A stretch of 21,758 bases of DNA from positions 1-21,758 of the forward strand of contig WQXR01000005.1 of the NCBI GenBank assembly GCA_009784745.1. The letters are read 5' to 3'. This DNA comes from Methanomassiliicoccaceae archaeon (lineage in GTDB: Archaea; Thermoplasmatota; Thermoplasmata; Methanomassiliicoccales; Methanomethylophilaceae). Below are positions 7,057 to 14,522 of this stretch, piece by piece. Under the pieces are notes generated by a model. It saw only the letters and a list, made by a program, of their open reading frames with translations, did not search any database and had not been told where the DNA came from. The translations under genes and the position numbers were made by a program. Within the stretch, counting starts at the first letter, position 1. The number at the start of each line of letters is the position of its first letter.

Positions 7057-8150
7057 TGGCCGACATGTGGGTCACAATGGGGCCGCAGCACCCGTTCTCG
7101 CACGGACTCTGGACGTTAAAGGTCAGGGTTGACGGAGAAGTGGTAAAGGATGCGATACCCGTCATAGGATATCTGCACCGCGGCTGGGAAAAGGAATGCG
7201 AGAACAGGACGTATCCGCTGATCATACCGATGGCAGATCGTTTATGTTATTCAGCATCAATGACATGGTCGCACGTATACTGCAAAGTAGTGGAAGAAGC
7301 GATGGGGATCGAACTATCGGACAGAGCGAAATACTTAAGAGTGGTGGCGGACGAGATATGCAGGCTGCAGTCGCACCTGATGTGGCTGGCCGCGATGGGT
7401 ACCGACCTCGGTAACCTGACGGTATTCCTGTGGGCGCTCAGGGAGAGGGAGTTCTTCCTCGATCTCAACGTAAAACTGTGCGGTCAGAGACTTACTACCA
7501 ACTACCCGCGTCTGGGCGGCGTGAGGAACGATATGCCGTATTTCTTCGAAAGGGACTGCATGAGAGCGGTCAACCGTTTCGAGAAGGTACTGTGGGAGAT
7601 AATAGGATTAACGGACGAATCGTCAATATTCCTGTCAAGGATGAGAGACGTCGGAGTAATAAGCAGAAAGGATGCCGCCAATTACGGATTGACGGGACCG
7701 ACGATGAGAGGATGTGGCGTCGATTTCGACGTGCGCAGGGACGACCCGTACTGCAATTATGACCTTTTGGATTGGGAGGTCCCCGTGTGCAAGGAAGGGG
7801 ATGCGTACGCTCGTTACAAAGTGAGAATAGAAGAAATGTTCCAGAGCTGTGAGATCATCAGACAGGCGATGGCAAAATTGGACTCAATCCCGAAGACGGA
7901 CCCGATACGCGTGAAAGCACCGAGGAACGTTCCCGCCGGAACTCATTTCGCAAGGGTCGAGGACCCGAGAGGCGAGTCGCTGATGTACTTGGTATCGGAC
8001 GGTACCGACAGGCCGTACAGGCTTAAGGTCAGAAGTCCGATATTTGTGAACGTATCCGCATCGAAACATCTGGTCCAAGGTGTTCGGATAGCCGATATCC
8101 CTGCAATCATGGGAACGATAGACATGTGTCTGGGAGAGACCGACAGGTGA
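7056..8150 (+). CDS. fpoD: Fpo-like complex subunit FpoD (NuoD/49-kDa homologue)
   Basis: A 364-residue NuoD-family subunit, descended from the large subunit of [NiFe] hydrogenases but without the hydrogenase cysteines, forming the acceptor-binding cavity together with FpoB and FpoH. Key stretches are GPQHPFSHGLW near the N-terminus, GYLHRGWEK, ADRLCYSASM, EICRLQSHLMW and GLTGPTMRGCGV. His16 and Tyr65 occupy the positions of the quinone-headgroup ligands (His38 and Tyr87 in the Thermus subunit), with the same spacing of 49 residues. An Asp-Tyr next to the tyrosine in many homologues reads Cys-Tyr here. AAGGGGG at 7041-7047 and the TGATG overlap with fpoC support the start. fpoH follows after 4 bases. 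Confidence 0.97.
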   Translation: MADMWVTMGPQHPFSHGLWTLKVRVDGEVVKDAIPVIGYLHRGWEKECENRTYPLIIPMADRLCYSASMTWSHVYCKVVEEAMGIELSDRAKYLRVVADEICRLQSHLMWLAAMGTDLGNLTVFLWALREREFFLDLNVKLCGQRLTTNYPRLGGVRNDMPYFFERDCMRAVNRFEKVLWEIIGLTDESSIFLSRMRDVGVISRKDAANYGLTGPTMRGCGVDFDVRRDDPYCNYDLLDWEVPVCKEGDAYARYKVRIEEMFQSCEIIRQAMAKLDSIPKTDPIRVKAPRNVPAGTHFARVEDPRGESLMYLVSDGTDRPYRLKVRSPIFVNVSASKHLVQGVRIADIPAIMGTIDMCLGETDR

Positions 8151-8154
8151 TATC

Positions 8155-9324
8155 ATGGCGTACAACAGCATATTGGATTGGGTAAAATTCACGGATCCTA
8201 TGACAAGTTCCGGTTACCCGTACGGCGATGTATACAACCTGCCGTATGATATCGGTTACAAGATATGGGAACTGATAAGCGGATTGATAGCGTGGCTTAT
8301 CGATCTTATCGTTCCCGGCAATGAAGTATCGACATTCCTGACGGAAACGCCGCTGCTGACAAATCTGTTATCCATCACTCTTATGGTGGTGGTGATATTC
8401 GCAGTAGGTTTCATTGTAAATCTGACGATGATATGGGAGGAACGTAAAGTTCTCGGAAGGATGATGGACCGGAGAGCGACACGCGTCGGTCCGTTAGGTT
8501 ATTTCCAAAATCTCGCGGACGGTCTGAAAACATTCCTGAAAGAGAACATAACACCTTCATCCGCAGACAAGAAAGGATACATGTGGGCGCTTACGATACT
8601 GATAGGAACGTCAGTATTACTGGCGTTCATGATACCGCTCAGCGGCAGATGGTTCATAGTCGATTACAGAACAGGTCTGCTGATCCTGTTCGGATTATTT
8701 GCAATAGCACCGTTCATGATACTCGTGGCCGGATGGTCGCAGAATAATAAGTACACACTGCTCGGAGGAATGAGAGCGGCGGCGCAGATGATATCATACG
8801 AAGTGCCGATGCTGATAATCTTTGCATCCGTGGCGCTGATGGCGGGAAGTCTGAACATCAATGATATCGTGAATGCGCAGCATGAGTACATGTGGTACAT
8901 CATACCGCAGTTCCTCGGTTTCATTGTCTTCATTATAGCGGCGATAGCGGAAGCGGAAAGGATACCGTTCGACCTTCCGGAAGCGGAGGCGGAACTGGTG
9001 GAAGGATGGCAGACAGAATACAGCGGTATGAAATAGGGACTTATCATGCTGGGCGACTACTTCAGAGGATATGTCGCCTGTGCGCTGATCGTCATAATGT
9101 TCCTCGGCGGATGGATGATACCGTTCGTCGGTCCCGGACCTGTGCCGGAGATAGTGTTCCTGCTGAAAGTGTTCCTTGTGTTCTTCGTGTTCGCATGGGT
9201 GAGAGCGGCGCACTGCCGTGTCAGAACCGATCAGATACTGAATATAGGATGGAAGATCCTCCTGCCGCTGGCGATGGTCAACTTCATGATCGCTTCGGTC
9301 ATAACCATATGGGGGTCATGGTAA
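8155..9324 (+). CDS. fpoH: Fpo-like complex subunit FpoH (NuoH/ND1 homologue) with an in-frame UAG at codon 294
   Basis: This NuoH/ND1-family membrane subunit forms the acceptor entry tunnel and the start of the proton path. The frame runs from ATG 8155 to an in-frame TAG at 9034-9036 and on in the same frame to TAA at 9322-9324, 389 residues counting TAG as one. Before the TAG are the canonical ERKVLGRMMDRRATRVGPLG loop and the acidic loop ending EAELVEGWQTEYSGMK. Directly after it come GLIMLGDYF, further helices with FLGGW, and the C-terminal RTDQILNIGWKILLPL block. The join is seamless, so TAG stands where homologues have a single residue, usually aromatic as I recall. Readthrough as pyrrolysine is the favoured reading. 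Alternatives are a true split with restart at ATG 9046 (AGGGA 6 bases upstream), a pseudogene, or a TGG-to-TAG sequence error. AGGTGA at 8145-8150 precedes the start. Confidence 0.85.
9034..9036 (+). other. In-frame UAG, candidate pyrrolysine codon in fpoH
   Basis: The codon sits between AAA (Lys293) and GGA (Gly295), inside the conserved segment EYSGMK-x-GLIMLGDY. The three codons between it and the next ATG (Gly-Leu-Ile) still fit the family pattern, which argues for continuous translation rather than a restart. Methanomassiliicoccales are known to encode the pyrrolysine system; its genes are not in this window, so the decoding cannot be confirmed here. Confidence 0.7.
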
Positions 9325-10061
9325 TGCCTTTGAAATATCTGGATAAGTTCCCTAAAAAGAACAACGCACGTACCCTTTGGGTGCTGAAACCCATGTGGGT
9401 GACGCTGAAGAAGATGTTCAAGACAACATTCCACAGACCGGTCACGATAATGTATCCGTATGAGAAGGAATGGGTCCCGGACAACTACCGCGGACGCCCC
9501 GGTCTCAGGTTCGACAAGTGCATCGGATGCGGCATCTGTAAGAAGATGTGCCCGACCACGTGCATAACGATGGTGGATTCCGACGATAACGGTAGAACGG
9601 TACAAAGGCCGCAGGTCAATCTCGGAAGGTGCATGATGTGCGGATACTGCGCAGAATACTGTCCTGTAAATGCGATGATCGTCACACCGGACTATGAACT
9701 GGCAGCATACACGCGCGAGGAACTGATATACGGCCCTCGCAAACTTGCGTGGCCTAATTCCACGGAAATGATGGAAGTTCACATGGAAGGTCATCTGCTT
9801 TCCGATCTGAAGAAAGGAAAGAATGAGAAGATTTCGTTACATTGCGTCGACGTCATCGGACTGATAGACGGCAAGTGCATAGGATGCACAAGATGCGTCA
9901 AAGTCTGTCCTACTGAAGCGATAGAGATGCACACCTACGGTGAGGATGAAAAGGGAAAGCCGAAGAAGTTCCCGCTGTTCGATCGCCAGAAATGTGTGTG
10001 CTGCGAAAGATGTATGGACGTTTGTCCTAAGGATGCAATTGAATTAAAGGAGGTGCTGTGA
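9324..10061 (+). CDS. fpoI: Extended Fpo-like complex subunit FpoI with four [4Fe-4S] motifs
   Basis: A 245-residue ferredoxin-like subunit of the connecting arm that passes electrons to FpoB. The first two C-x2-C-x2-C-x3-CP motifs (Cys 66/69/72/76 and 103/106/109/113) match the usual NuoI/FpoI 2[4Fe-4S] domain, and PVNAMIVTPDYELA follows the second as in the family. After a linker of about 70 residues come two more motifs, Cys 185/188/191/195 and 224/227/230/234, forming a second 2[4Fe-4S] domain that ordinary FpoI/NuoI lacks. The start ATG 9324 overlaps the fpoH stop as TAATG, with GGGGG at 9311-9315. With no FpoF gene nearby, the extra domain could be an electron entry site, which is inference. 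Stop TGA, overlapping the fpoJ N-part start by one base. Confidence 0.93.
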   Translation: MPLKYLDKFPKKNNARTLWVLKPMWVTLKKMFKTTFHRPVTIMYPYEKEWVPDNYRGRPGLRFDKCIGCGICKKMCPTTCITMVDSDDNGRTVQRPQVNLGRCMMCGYCAEYCPVNAMIVTPDYELAAYTREELIYGPRKLAWPNSTEMMEVHMEGHLLSDLKKGKNEKISLHCVDVIGLIDGKCIGCTRCVKVCPTEAIEMHTYGEDEKGKPKKFPLFDRQKCVCCERCMDVCPKDAIELKEVL

Positions 10062-10411
10062 TGGGCATAGTGTCAAGTATCAACTCGGTCATACAAAGCG
10101 CGACGGACGGCGTATCAAGCGTTCTGCTGTTCATGCTGAACAACCCGGACGCGATAGCGTTCCTTATCGTATTTGCGATAGCGATCGCATCTGCGGTGTA
10201 CGTGGTGATATCAGACGAAGTTGTGCACAGCGCGTTCTATCTGGCGCTGACAACGATATGTGTTGCGATAACGTACTTCTTCCTCGAGGCGGAGTATGTG
10301 GCCATCGTTCAGCTGATGGTCTATGTCGGAGCAGTTACGGTGCTGTTCGCGTTCAGTATCATGCTTACCCGCAGTAAGATCATGAAGCAGAGAGGTGATG
10401 ACGATGAATAG
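10061..10411 (+). CDS. fpoJ: FpoJ N-terminal part (NuoJ homologue), apparent stop TAG
   Basis: This 116-residue membrane protein covers the N-terminal three helices of the NuoJ/ND6 subunit. The signature AEYVAIVQLMVYVGAVTVLF contains the flexible helix involved in coupling. Start ATG 10061 follows a strong ribosome site, GGAGGTG at 10049-10055; the GTG at 10058 is too close to it. The reading frame ends with TAG at 10409-10411, 8 bases inside the next gene. If that TAG were read through, the product would gain 86 residues (to TGA 10667-10669) that are Arg-rich and unlike any NuoJ sequence, so here TAG most likely acts as a stop. The C-terminal helices of the subunit are encoded by the next gene; FpoJ is also made in two parts in some Methanosarcina genomes, as I recall. 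Confidence 0.92.
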   Translation: MGIVSSINSVIQSATDGVSSVLLFMLNNPDAIAFLIVFAIAIASAVYVVISDEVVHSAFYLALTTICVAITYFFLEAEYVAIVQLMVYVGAVTVLFAFSIMLTRSKIMKQRGDDDE

Positions 10412-10688
10412 GAGCGCTCTGGTGTCAGGTCTGGTGCTGGCGATGGCAATAATGATACTGTTCGCCGTTACCGCATTCTCAAGCGAATGGTTCATGGACA
10501 TGAACGCAGGAGAGTTCAATCCGATACAGTTCGTGCCGGGACCCGGCGGTCTCGGTCCGGATTCGATAAATATACAGTTGTTCGAGCATTACGGGCCGCT
10601 GCTGCTGATATTGGCACTGCTCATGTTCGGTGCGATATTAGGTGGGGTGTACATAGCAAGGGAGGATGAAGAAGATGATTCCGATTGA
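10404..10688 (+). CDS. fpoJ: FpoJ C-terminal part (NuoJ C-terminal homologue)
   Basis: A 94-residue protein with two hydrophobic helices (about residues 5-27 and 53-78), separated by a Gly/Pro-rich loop (PGPGGLGPDSIN) and ending with YIAREDEEDDSD. Its position, between the N-terminal half of FpoJ and FpoK, and its two-helix plan identify it as the C-terminal half of the NuoJ subunit; sequence conservation here is naturally weak. GAGGTGA at 10392-10398 sits 5 bases before ATG 10404, which I take as the start; ATG 10398 and GTG 10395 are in frame but overlap that ribosome site. The ATGAATAG overlap with the upstream gene fixes the upstream TAG, because the same bases encode Met-Asn-Arg here. 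Confidence 0.88.
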   Translation: MNRSALVSGLVLAMAIMILFAVTAFSSEWFMDMNAGEFNPIQFVPGPGGLGPDSINIQLFEHYGPLLLILALLMFGAILGGVYIAREDEEDDSD

Positions 10689-10977
10689 ACTCTTCCTTCT
10701 GATGTCGGCGGTGCTGTTCAGCATCGGTCTGGTAGGATTGCTGGTACGTTCGAACAGTATCGTGATACTCATGTGCATAGAGATCATGCTGAACGCAGCG
10801 AATCTGAATTTCATTGCGTTCGCGTCGCATGTCGGCGCCCCGTTGGCACAGATATTCGTGATAACGTCGATAACTGTCGCCGCAGCGGAAGTGGGTGTCG
10901 GTATTGCGATATTACTGCACGCGTACAAATCAAAGAAGACGACTGACATAAACGATCTGACGTCAATGAGGTGGTAA
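10675..10977 (+). CDS. fpoK: Fpo-like complex subunit FpoK (NuoK/ND4L homologue)
   Basis: A 100-residue membrane subunit with three helices, the normal NuoK length. The two membrane glutamates used in proton transfer are visible: one in VILMCIEIMLNAANLNF and one in TVAAAEVGVGIAILL. ATG 10675 is preferred over ATG 10666 because GGAGG at 10661-10665 is 9 bases from the former and directly abuts the latter. The start overlaps the end of the FpoJ C-terminal gene by 14 bases. The stop is TAA and fpoL begins one base later. Confidence 0.95.
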   Translation: MIPIELFLLMSAVLFSIGLVGLLVRSNSIVILMCIEIMLNAANLNFIAFASHVGAPLAQIFVITSITVAAAEVGVGIAILLHAYKSKKTTDINDLTSMRW

Positions 10978-10978
10978 G

Positions 10979-13018
10979 ATGGAGTTCATACAATTCACTT
11001 GGTTAATTCCTCTGATACCTCTGCTGGCGTTCGTTATCGTAGGATTATTCGGAGGCAAGTTCAAGAACGGCCTCGGTTCGGTCGCGATATTATCAGCGAT
11101 CGCTGCGTTCGTTCTTTCGGCGATAGTCTCATATGAATACTTTACAGGCGACCTGTTCGCTGCCGGTCTTGCATATATTCCGGAACCGATAGAATGGATC
11201 GCGTTCGGCACTTACACGTTGAATTTCGGCATCTACGTTGACAGTTTGACATGTGTCATGATGCTGTTCTCGTCGTTCATATCGATGCTGATATTCGTCT
11301 ACTCGATAGGATACATGGGCGGCGAAGGAAAGAGGAAAAGGAGATATTACGCAGAAATAGCGTTATTCCTTGCCGGAATGCTTGGTCTCATAGTTTCATC
11401 GAACTACCTTGAGATGTTCATCTTCTGGGAGATAATGGGTGTTTGTTCATACCTGCTGATAGGATTCTGGTCATTCAAACATCCGGATGGAGATGAAGCA
11501 TCGGTGAAGGCAGCATCAGCAGCCAAGAAGGCGTTCCTCGTCACTCGTTTAGGTGATGTGTGCTTCATGACGGGATTGTTCGTACTGCTTTGGGCGTTCG
11601 GAAGTCTCGATTTCACAGCGATGTTCGACGACCCGGTGGGCAGTCTCGTCAACGGCAACGGAACGACGATAATGATCGGTACGTTACTGTTATTCGGCGG
11701 TGTCATCGGTAAGAGCGCACAATTCCCGTTACAGGATTGGCTGCCGGATGCGATGGCAGGTCCGACAACAGTTTCAGCGTTGATACACGCCGCCACAATG
11801 GTGAAAGCGGGTGTGTACCTTGTCGCAAGGTCCTATCCGTTATTCGTTCAGAATGCGGAGATGATGCTCATAGTCGCCGTGATAGGCGGCGTGACAGCGT
11901 TCATAGCGGCCTCGATGGCATTGAATAATATGAATTTGAAAAGAGTGTTAGCGTACTCAACGATATCACAGCTGGGATACATGATAATGGCATTGGGTGC
12001 CGGAGGCTATATGATAGCCACGGAAATGGCCCACGGTGCCGCAGATATTGACGGTGCGGTAGGTTACACGGCCGGTGTGTTCCATATGATGAACCACGCC
12101 TTCTTCAAAGCACTGCTGTTCATGTGCGCCGGTTCGGTGATACATGCGGTGGGAACGGAAGATATGAGAAGAATGGGCGGACTCGGAAAGAAAATGAAGA
12201 TAACATCATGGACGATGCTTATCGGTTGTCTGTCGATAGCAGGATTCCCGTTCTTCAGCGGATTCTGGTCCAAAGATATGATAATGGAGGCGGTAATGGA
12301 ACCCGCTGTCGCAGGAGCGGCAAGCGTGTTCCTGTTCTTGTTCGTGTTAGCACTGATAACAGCGTTCATGACCGCGTTCTATATGTTTAGGTTGTGGTTC
12401 ATGACGTTCGCGGGAAAACCGAAGGACGAGAAACTGCATTGTCACGGTGAATCGCCGGTATCAATGACGCTTCCGTTGGTGATACTTTCAGTATTCGCTG
12501 CGTTATCAGGATTCCTGATGTTCTTCTGGCTTAACGATATAATAACGTTCAACGTGATCGGCGGTGCCTTCGTCGTAGGAGGTCACGGACACGAAGGAAT
12601 GGACATACTTCATGAGATATTGTATAACCAGTGGACATATGTGTCGCTTGCGTTGTCGCTGTTCGGAATATTGCTGGCGTATCTGATGTATGCCAAAAAG
12701 GCAATAGATCCGGCGCGTCTCAATGCCGGCGGGAACACAAGGATATACAGAGCGCTCACTGCGAGATATTATTTCCCGCAGCTCTATGACGAGATCGCGC
12801 TCAGATTGGGATATGATGTTGCAAAAGGTGTTGATTACGCCGACCGCAACCTGATAGACGGAACAGTGAACGGAATATCAAATGCAATGATGGGAAGTTC
12901 CGGAATGCTGAGGAAACTGCATTCCGGTCATGTGCAGGACTACGTAGCATACATGGCCGTCGGCGTACTGGCGGTGTTCTTCGTGTTCTACATACTCATA
13001 ATGACAGGAGGTTTCTGA
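10979..13018 (+). CDS. fpoL: Fpo-like complex subunit FpoL (NuoL/ND5 homologue, proton-pumping)
   Basis: A 679-residue antiporter-like membrane subunit, the distal proton pump. Recognisable elements are FIYSIGYM-type and NYLEMFIFWEIMGVCSYLLIG segments with the key Glu151, then FPLQDWLPDAMAGPTTVSAL and HAATMVKAGVYLVA with Lys276, NMNLKRVLAYSTISQLGYM, and MNHAFFKALLFMCAGS. The C-terminal 140 residues include YYFPQLYDEIALRLGYD and DGTVNGISNAM, as in the long lateral-helix region of NuoL. A His-rich soluble loop (GGHGHEGMDILHE) lies around residue 530. GAGGTGG just upstream and one base between the fpoK stop and ATG 10979 support the start. Its TGA is one base from the fpoM ATG. Confidence 0.97.
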   Translation: MEFIQFTWLIPLIPLLAFVIVGLFGGKFKNGLGSVAILSAIAAFVLSAIVSYEYFTGDLFAAGLAYIPEPIEWIAFGTYTLNFGIYVDSLTCVMMLFSSFISMLIFVYSIGYMGGEGKRKRRYYAEIALFLAGMLGLIVSSNYLEMFIFWEIMGVCSYLLIGFWSFKHPDGDEASVKAASAAKKAFLVTRLGDVCFMTGLFVLLWAFGSLDFTAMFDDPVGSLVNGNGTTIMIGTLLLFGGVIGKSAQFPLQDWLPDAMAGPTTVSALIHAATMVKAGVYLVARSYPLFVQNAEMMLIVAVIGGVTAFIAASMALNNMNLKRVLAYSTISQLGYMIMALGAGGYMIATEMAHGAADIDGAVGYTAGVFHMMNHAFFKALLFMCAGSVIHAVGTEDMRRMGGLGKKMKITSWTMLIGCLSIAGFPFFSGFWSKDMIMEAVMEPAVAGAASVFLFLFVLALITAFMTAFYMFRLWFMTFAGKPKDEKLHCHGESPVSMTLPLVILSVFAALSGFLMFFWLNDIITFNVIGGAFVVGGHGHEGMDILHEILYNQWTYVSLALSLFGILLAYLMYAKKAIDPARLNAGGNTRIYRALTARYYFPQLYDEIALRLGYDVAKGVDYADRNLIDGTVNGISNAMMGSSGMLRKLHSGHVQDYVAYMAVGVLAVFFVFYILIMTGGF

Positions 13019-13019
13019 T

Positions 13020-14522
13020 ATGGAATTCTTTGAGATAGACATACCATTCATGCTCCTTCTGCTTGTATTACCGTTAATAGGTACGGCGTTCTGTTCCCTC
13101 GTGAAGAGGGATGCGAACCAGGGAGCGATAATGTTCTCCGGTTTCACGCTCGCTGTTGCGCTGGTATACGTTTGCGCGATGTGGACCACTGATTTCACAG
13201 AATCATTCAGTACCGGATGGATAGAGACGAAGTACATACTGATAAACTTCGATCTGTACGTTGACGGAATGAGCATGCTGATGATAGTCCTTACAGCATT
13301 GCTTGTGTTCTTAGTGTCAATATTCTCCAGTTCGGAGAAGCACAACCCGAGGATGTTCTTCGCCATGCTGATGGCGATGGAAGTAGGTCTTATGGGCGTA
13401 TACATGGCGCACGACTATTTCCTGTTCTACATATTCTGGGAAATTGTGCTGGTTCCGATGTACTTCCTCATATCAGGATGGGGAGGGCCGAGAAGACACT
13501 ACGCAGCGATCAAGTTCCTGATATACACGCACGTGGCAAGTTTAGTGATGCTCATCGGCATATTTGTGATGGTCTTCGAGGCCGCAGGCGCATCGGATCA
13601 ATTGAACTTCACGTTCAGCGCAGTGGCGGCGGCCGCAGGCGGTTTCGACCAGCTGTTCCAAACGGCTGCGTTCGGATTGCTGTTCTTCGGTTTCGCGGTG
13701 AAAATGCCTCTGGTACCGTTCCATACATGGCTGCCGGATGCGCACGTCGAAGCGCCCACTGCAGGCAGCGTACTGCTGGCGGGTGTGATGCTTAAGATGG
13801 GTTCGTACGGTATCATACGAATATGCCTGGAAGTGCTGCCGCAGGGAGCGGTCGCTTGGCAACCGTTCATGATAGTCGTCGCCATCGTCGCGATAATCTA
13901 CGGCGCGTACGCATGTATCGCGCAAAAGGACCTGAAGAAAATGGTGGCGTTCTCGTCGATCAGCCATATGGGAATGGTCATGCTTGCCATTGCGACCTTA
14001 TCCGGAATGGGAATAGGGTTCGCAATATTCCAGATGTTCGCGCACGGTCTCATTACCGCGGTGTTATTCATGGTCTGCGGCATATGCGGTCATAACGCCG
14101 GTACAAGAGAGATACCGTTGCTCGGAGGATTGGCAGGAAAGATGCCGATATTCGCGGCATTCATGATGTTCGGATTCTTAGCATCGTTAGGATTACCGGG
14201 GTTAGTGGGATTTGTTGCGGAGTTCGGCATAATAATGTCGTTCTTTGAGTACTTATTGTCAATAGACATGATCTGGCCGATAATATTCGCATTGGCAGCG
14301 TTACTGCTTACCGCAGGTTATTACCTGTGGGCGATGCAGAGGTCCATATTCGGAAAGGAGACAGATAGGATAGACCTTTCAGATGTTCACGATGTGAACA
14401 AAGCAGAAGGCTTCTCGTTAGGCGTACTGTGTGCTCTCATCGCGCTGTTCGGTATAATGCCCAGCATTGTGATGAAGCTGATCGAGGTCGTACCTCTCGT
14501 GATAAGCGGGGTGATAGTATGA
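13020..14522 (+). CDS. fpoM: Fpo-like complex subunit FpoM (NuoM/ND4 homologue, proton-pumping)
   Basis: A 500-residue antiporter-like membrane subunit of normal NuoM length. Signatures in order: DLYVDGMSMLMIVLTALLV, DYFLFYIFWEIVLVPMYFLI with the essential Glu141, MPLVPFHTWLPDAHVEAP, AGVMLKMGSYGIIR with the broken-helix Lys, DLKKMVAFSSISHMGMV, MFAHGLITAVLFMVCG and GLASLGLPGLVGFVAEF-like text. It pumps protons in the middle of the membrane arm. AGGAGG at 13006-13012 supports ATG 13020. The TGA overlaps the fpoN ATG by four bases (ATGA), the tightest form of translational coupling in the operon. Confidence 0.97.
   Translation: MEFFEIDIPFMLLLLVLPLIGTAFCSLVKRDANQGAIMFSGFTLAVALVYVCAMWTTDFTESFSTGWIETKYILINFDLYVDGMSMLMIVLTALLVFLVSIFSSSEKHNPRMFFAMLMAMEVGLMGVYMAHDYFLFYIFWEIVLVPMYFLISGWGGPRRHYAAIKFLIYTHVASLVMLIGIFVMVFEAAGASDQLNFTFSAVAAAAGGFDQLFQTAAFGLLFFGFAVKMPLVPFHTWLPDAHVEAPTAGSVLLAGVMLKMGSYGIIRICLEVLPQGAVAWQPFMIVVAIVAIIYGAYACIAQKDLKKMVAFSSISHMGMVMLAIATLSGMGIGFAIFQMFAHGLITAVLFMVCGICGHNAGTREIPLLGGLAGKMPIFAAFMMFGFLASLGLPGLVGFVAEFGIIMSFFEYLLSIDMIWPIIFALAALLLTAGYYLWAMQRSIFGKETDRIDLSDVHDVNKAEGFSLGVLCALIALFGIMPSIVMKLIEVVPLVISGVIV

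Noticed and set aside
9046..9324. Separate 92-codon gene after the fpoH TAG
   Set aside because: It is in the same frame as fpoH and supplies exactly its missing C-terminal helices. A restart at ATG 9046 (AGGGA 6 bases upstream) is kept only as an alternative to readthrough.
10412..10669. Open frame continuing the FpoJ N-part past its TAG, ending at TGA 10667-10669
   Set aside because: It lies fully inside the FpoJ C-part gene in another frame, is Arg-rich, and shows no membrane helix or NuoJ similarity; best seen as a shadow frame.
14429..14518. Earlier in-frame start for fpoN
   Set aside because: It would overlap fpoM by 94 bases, with Arg/His-rich residues not found in NuoN; the ATGA overlap at 14519 is the natural start.
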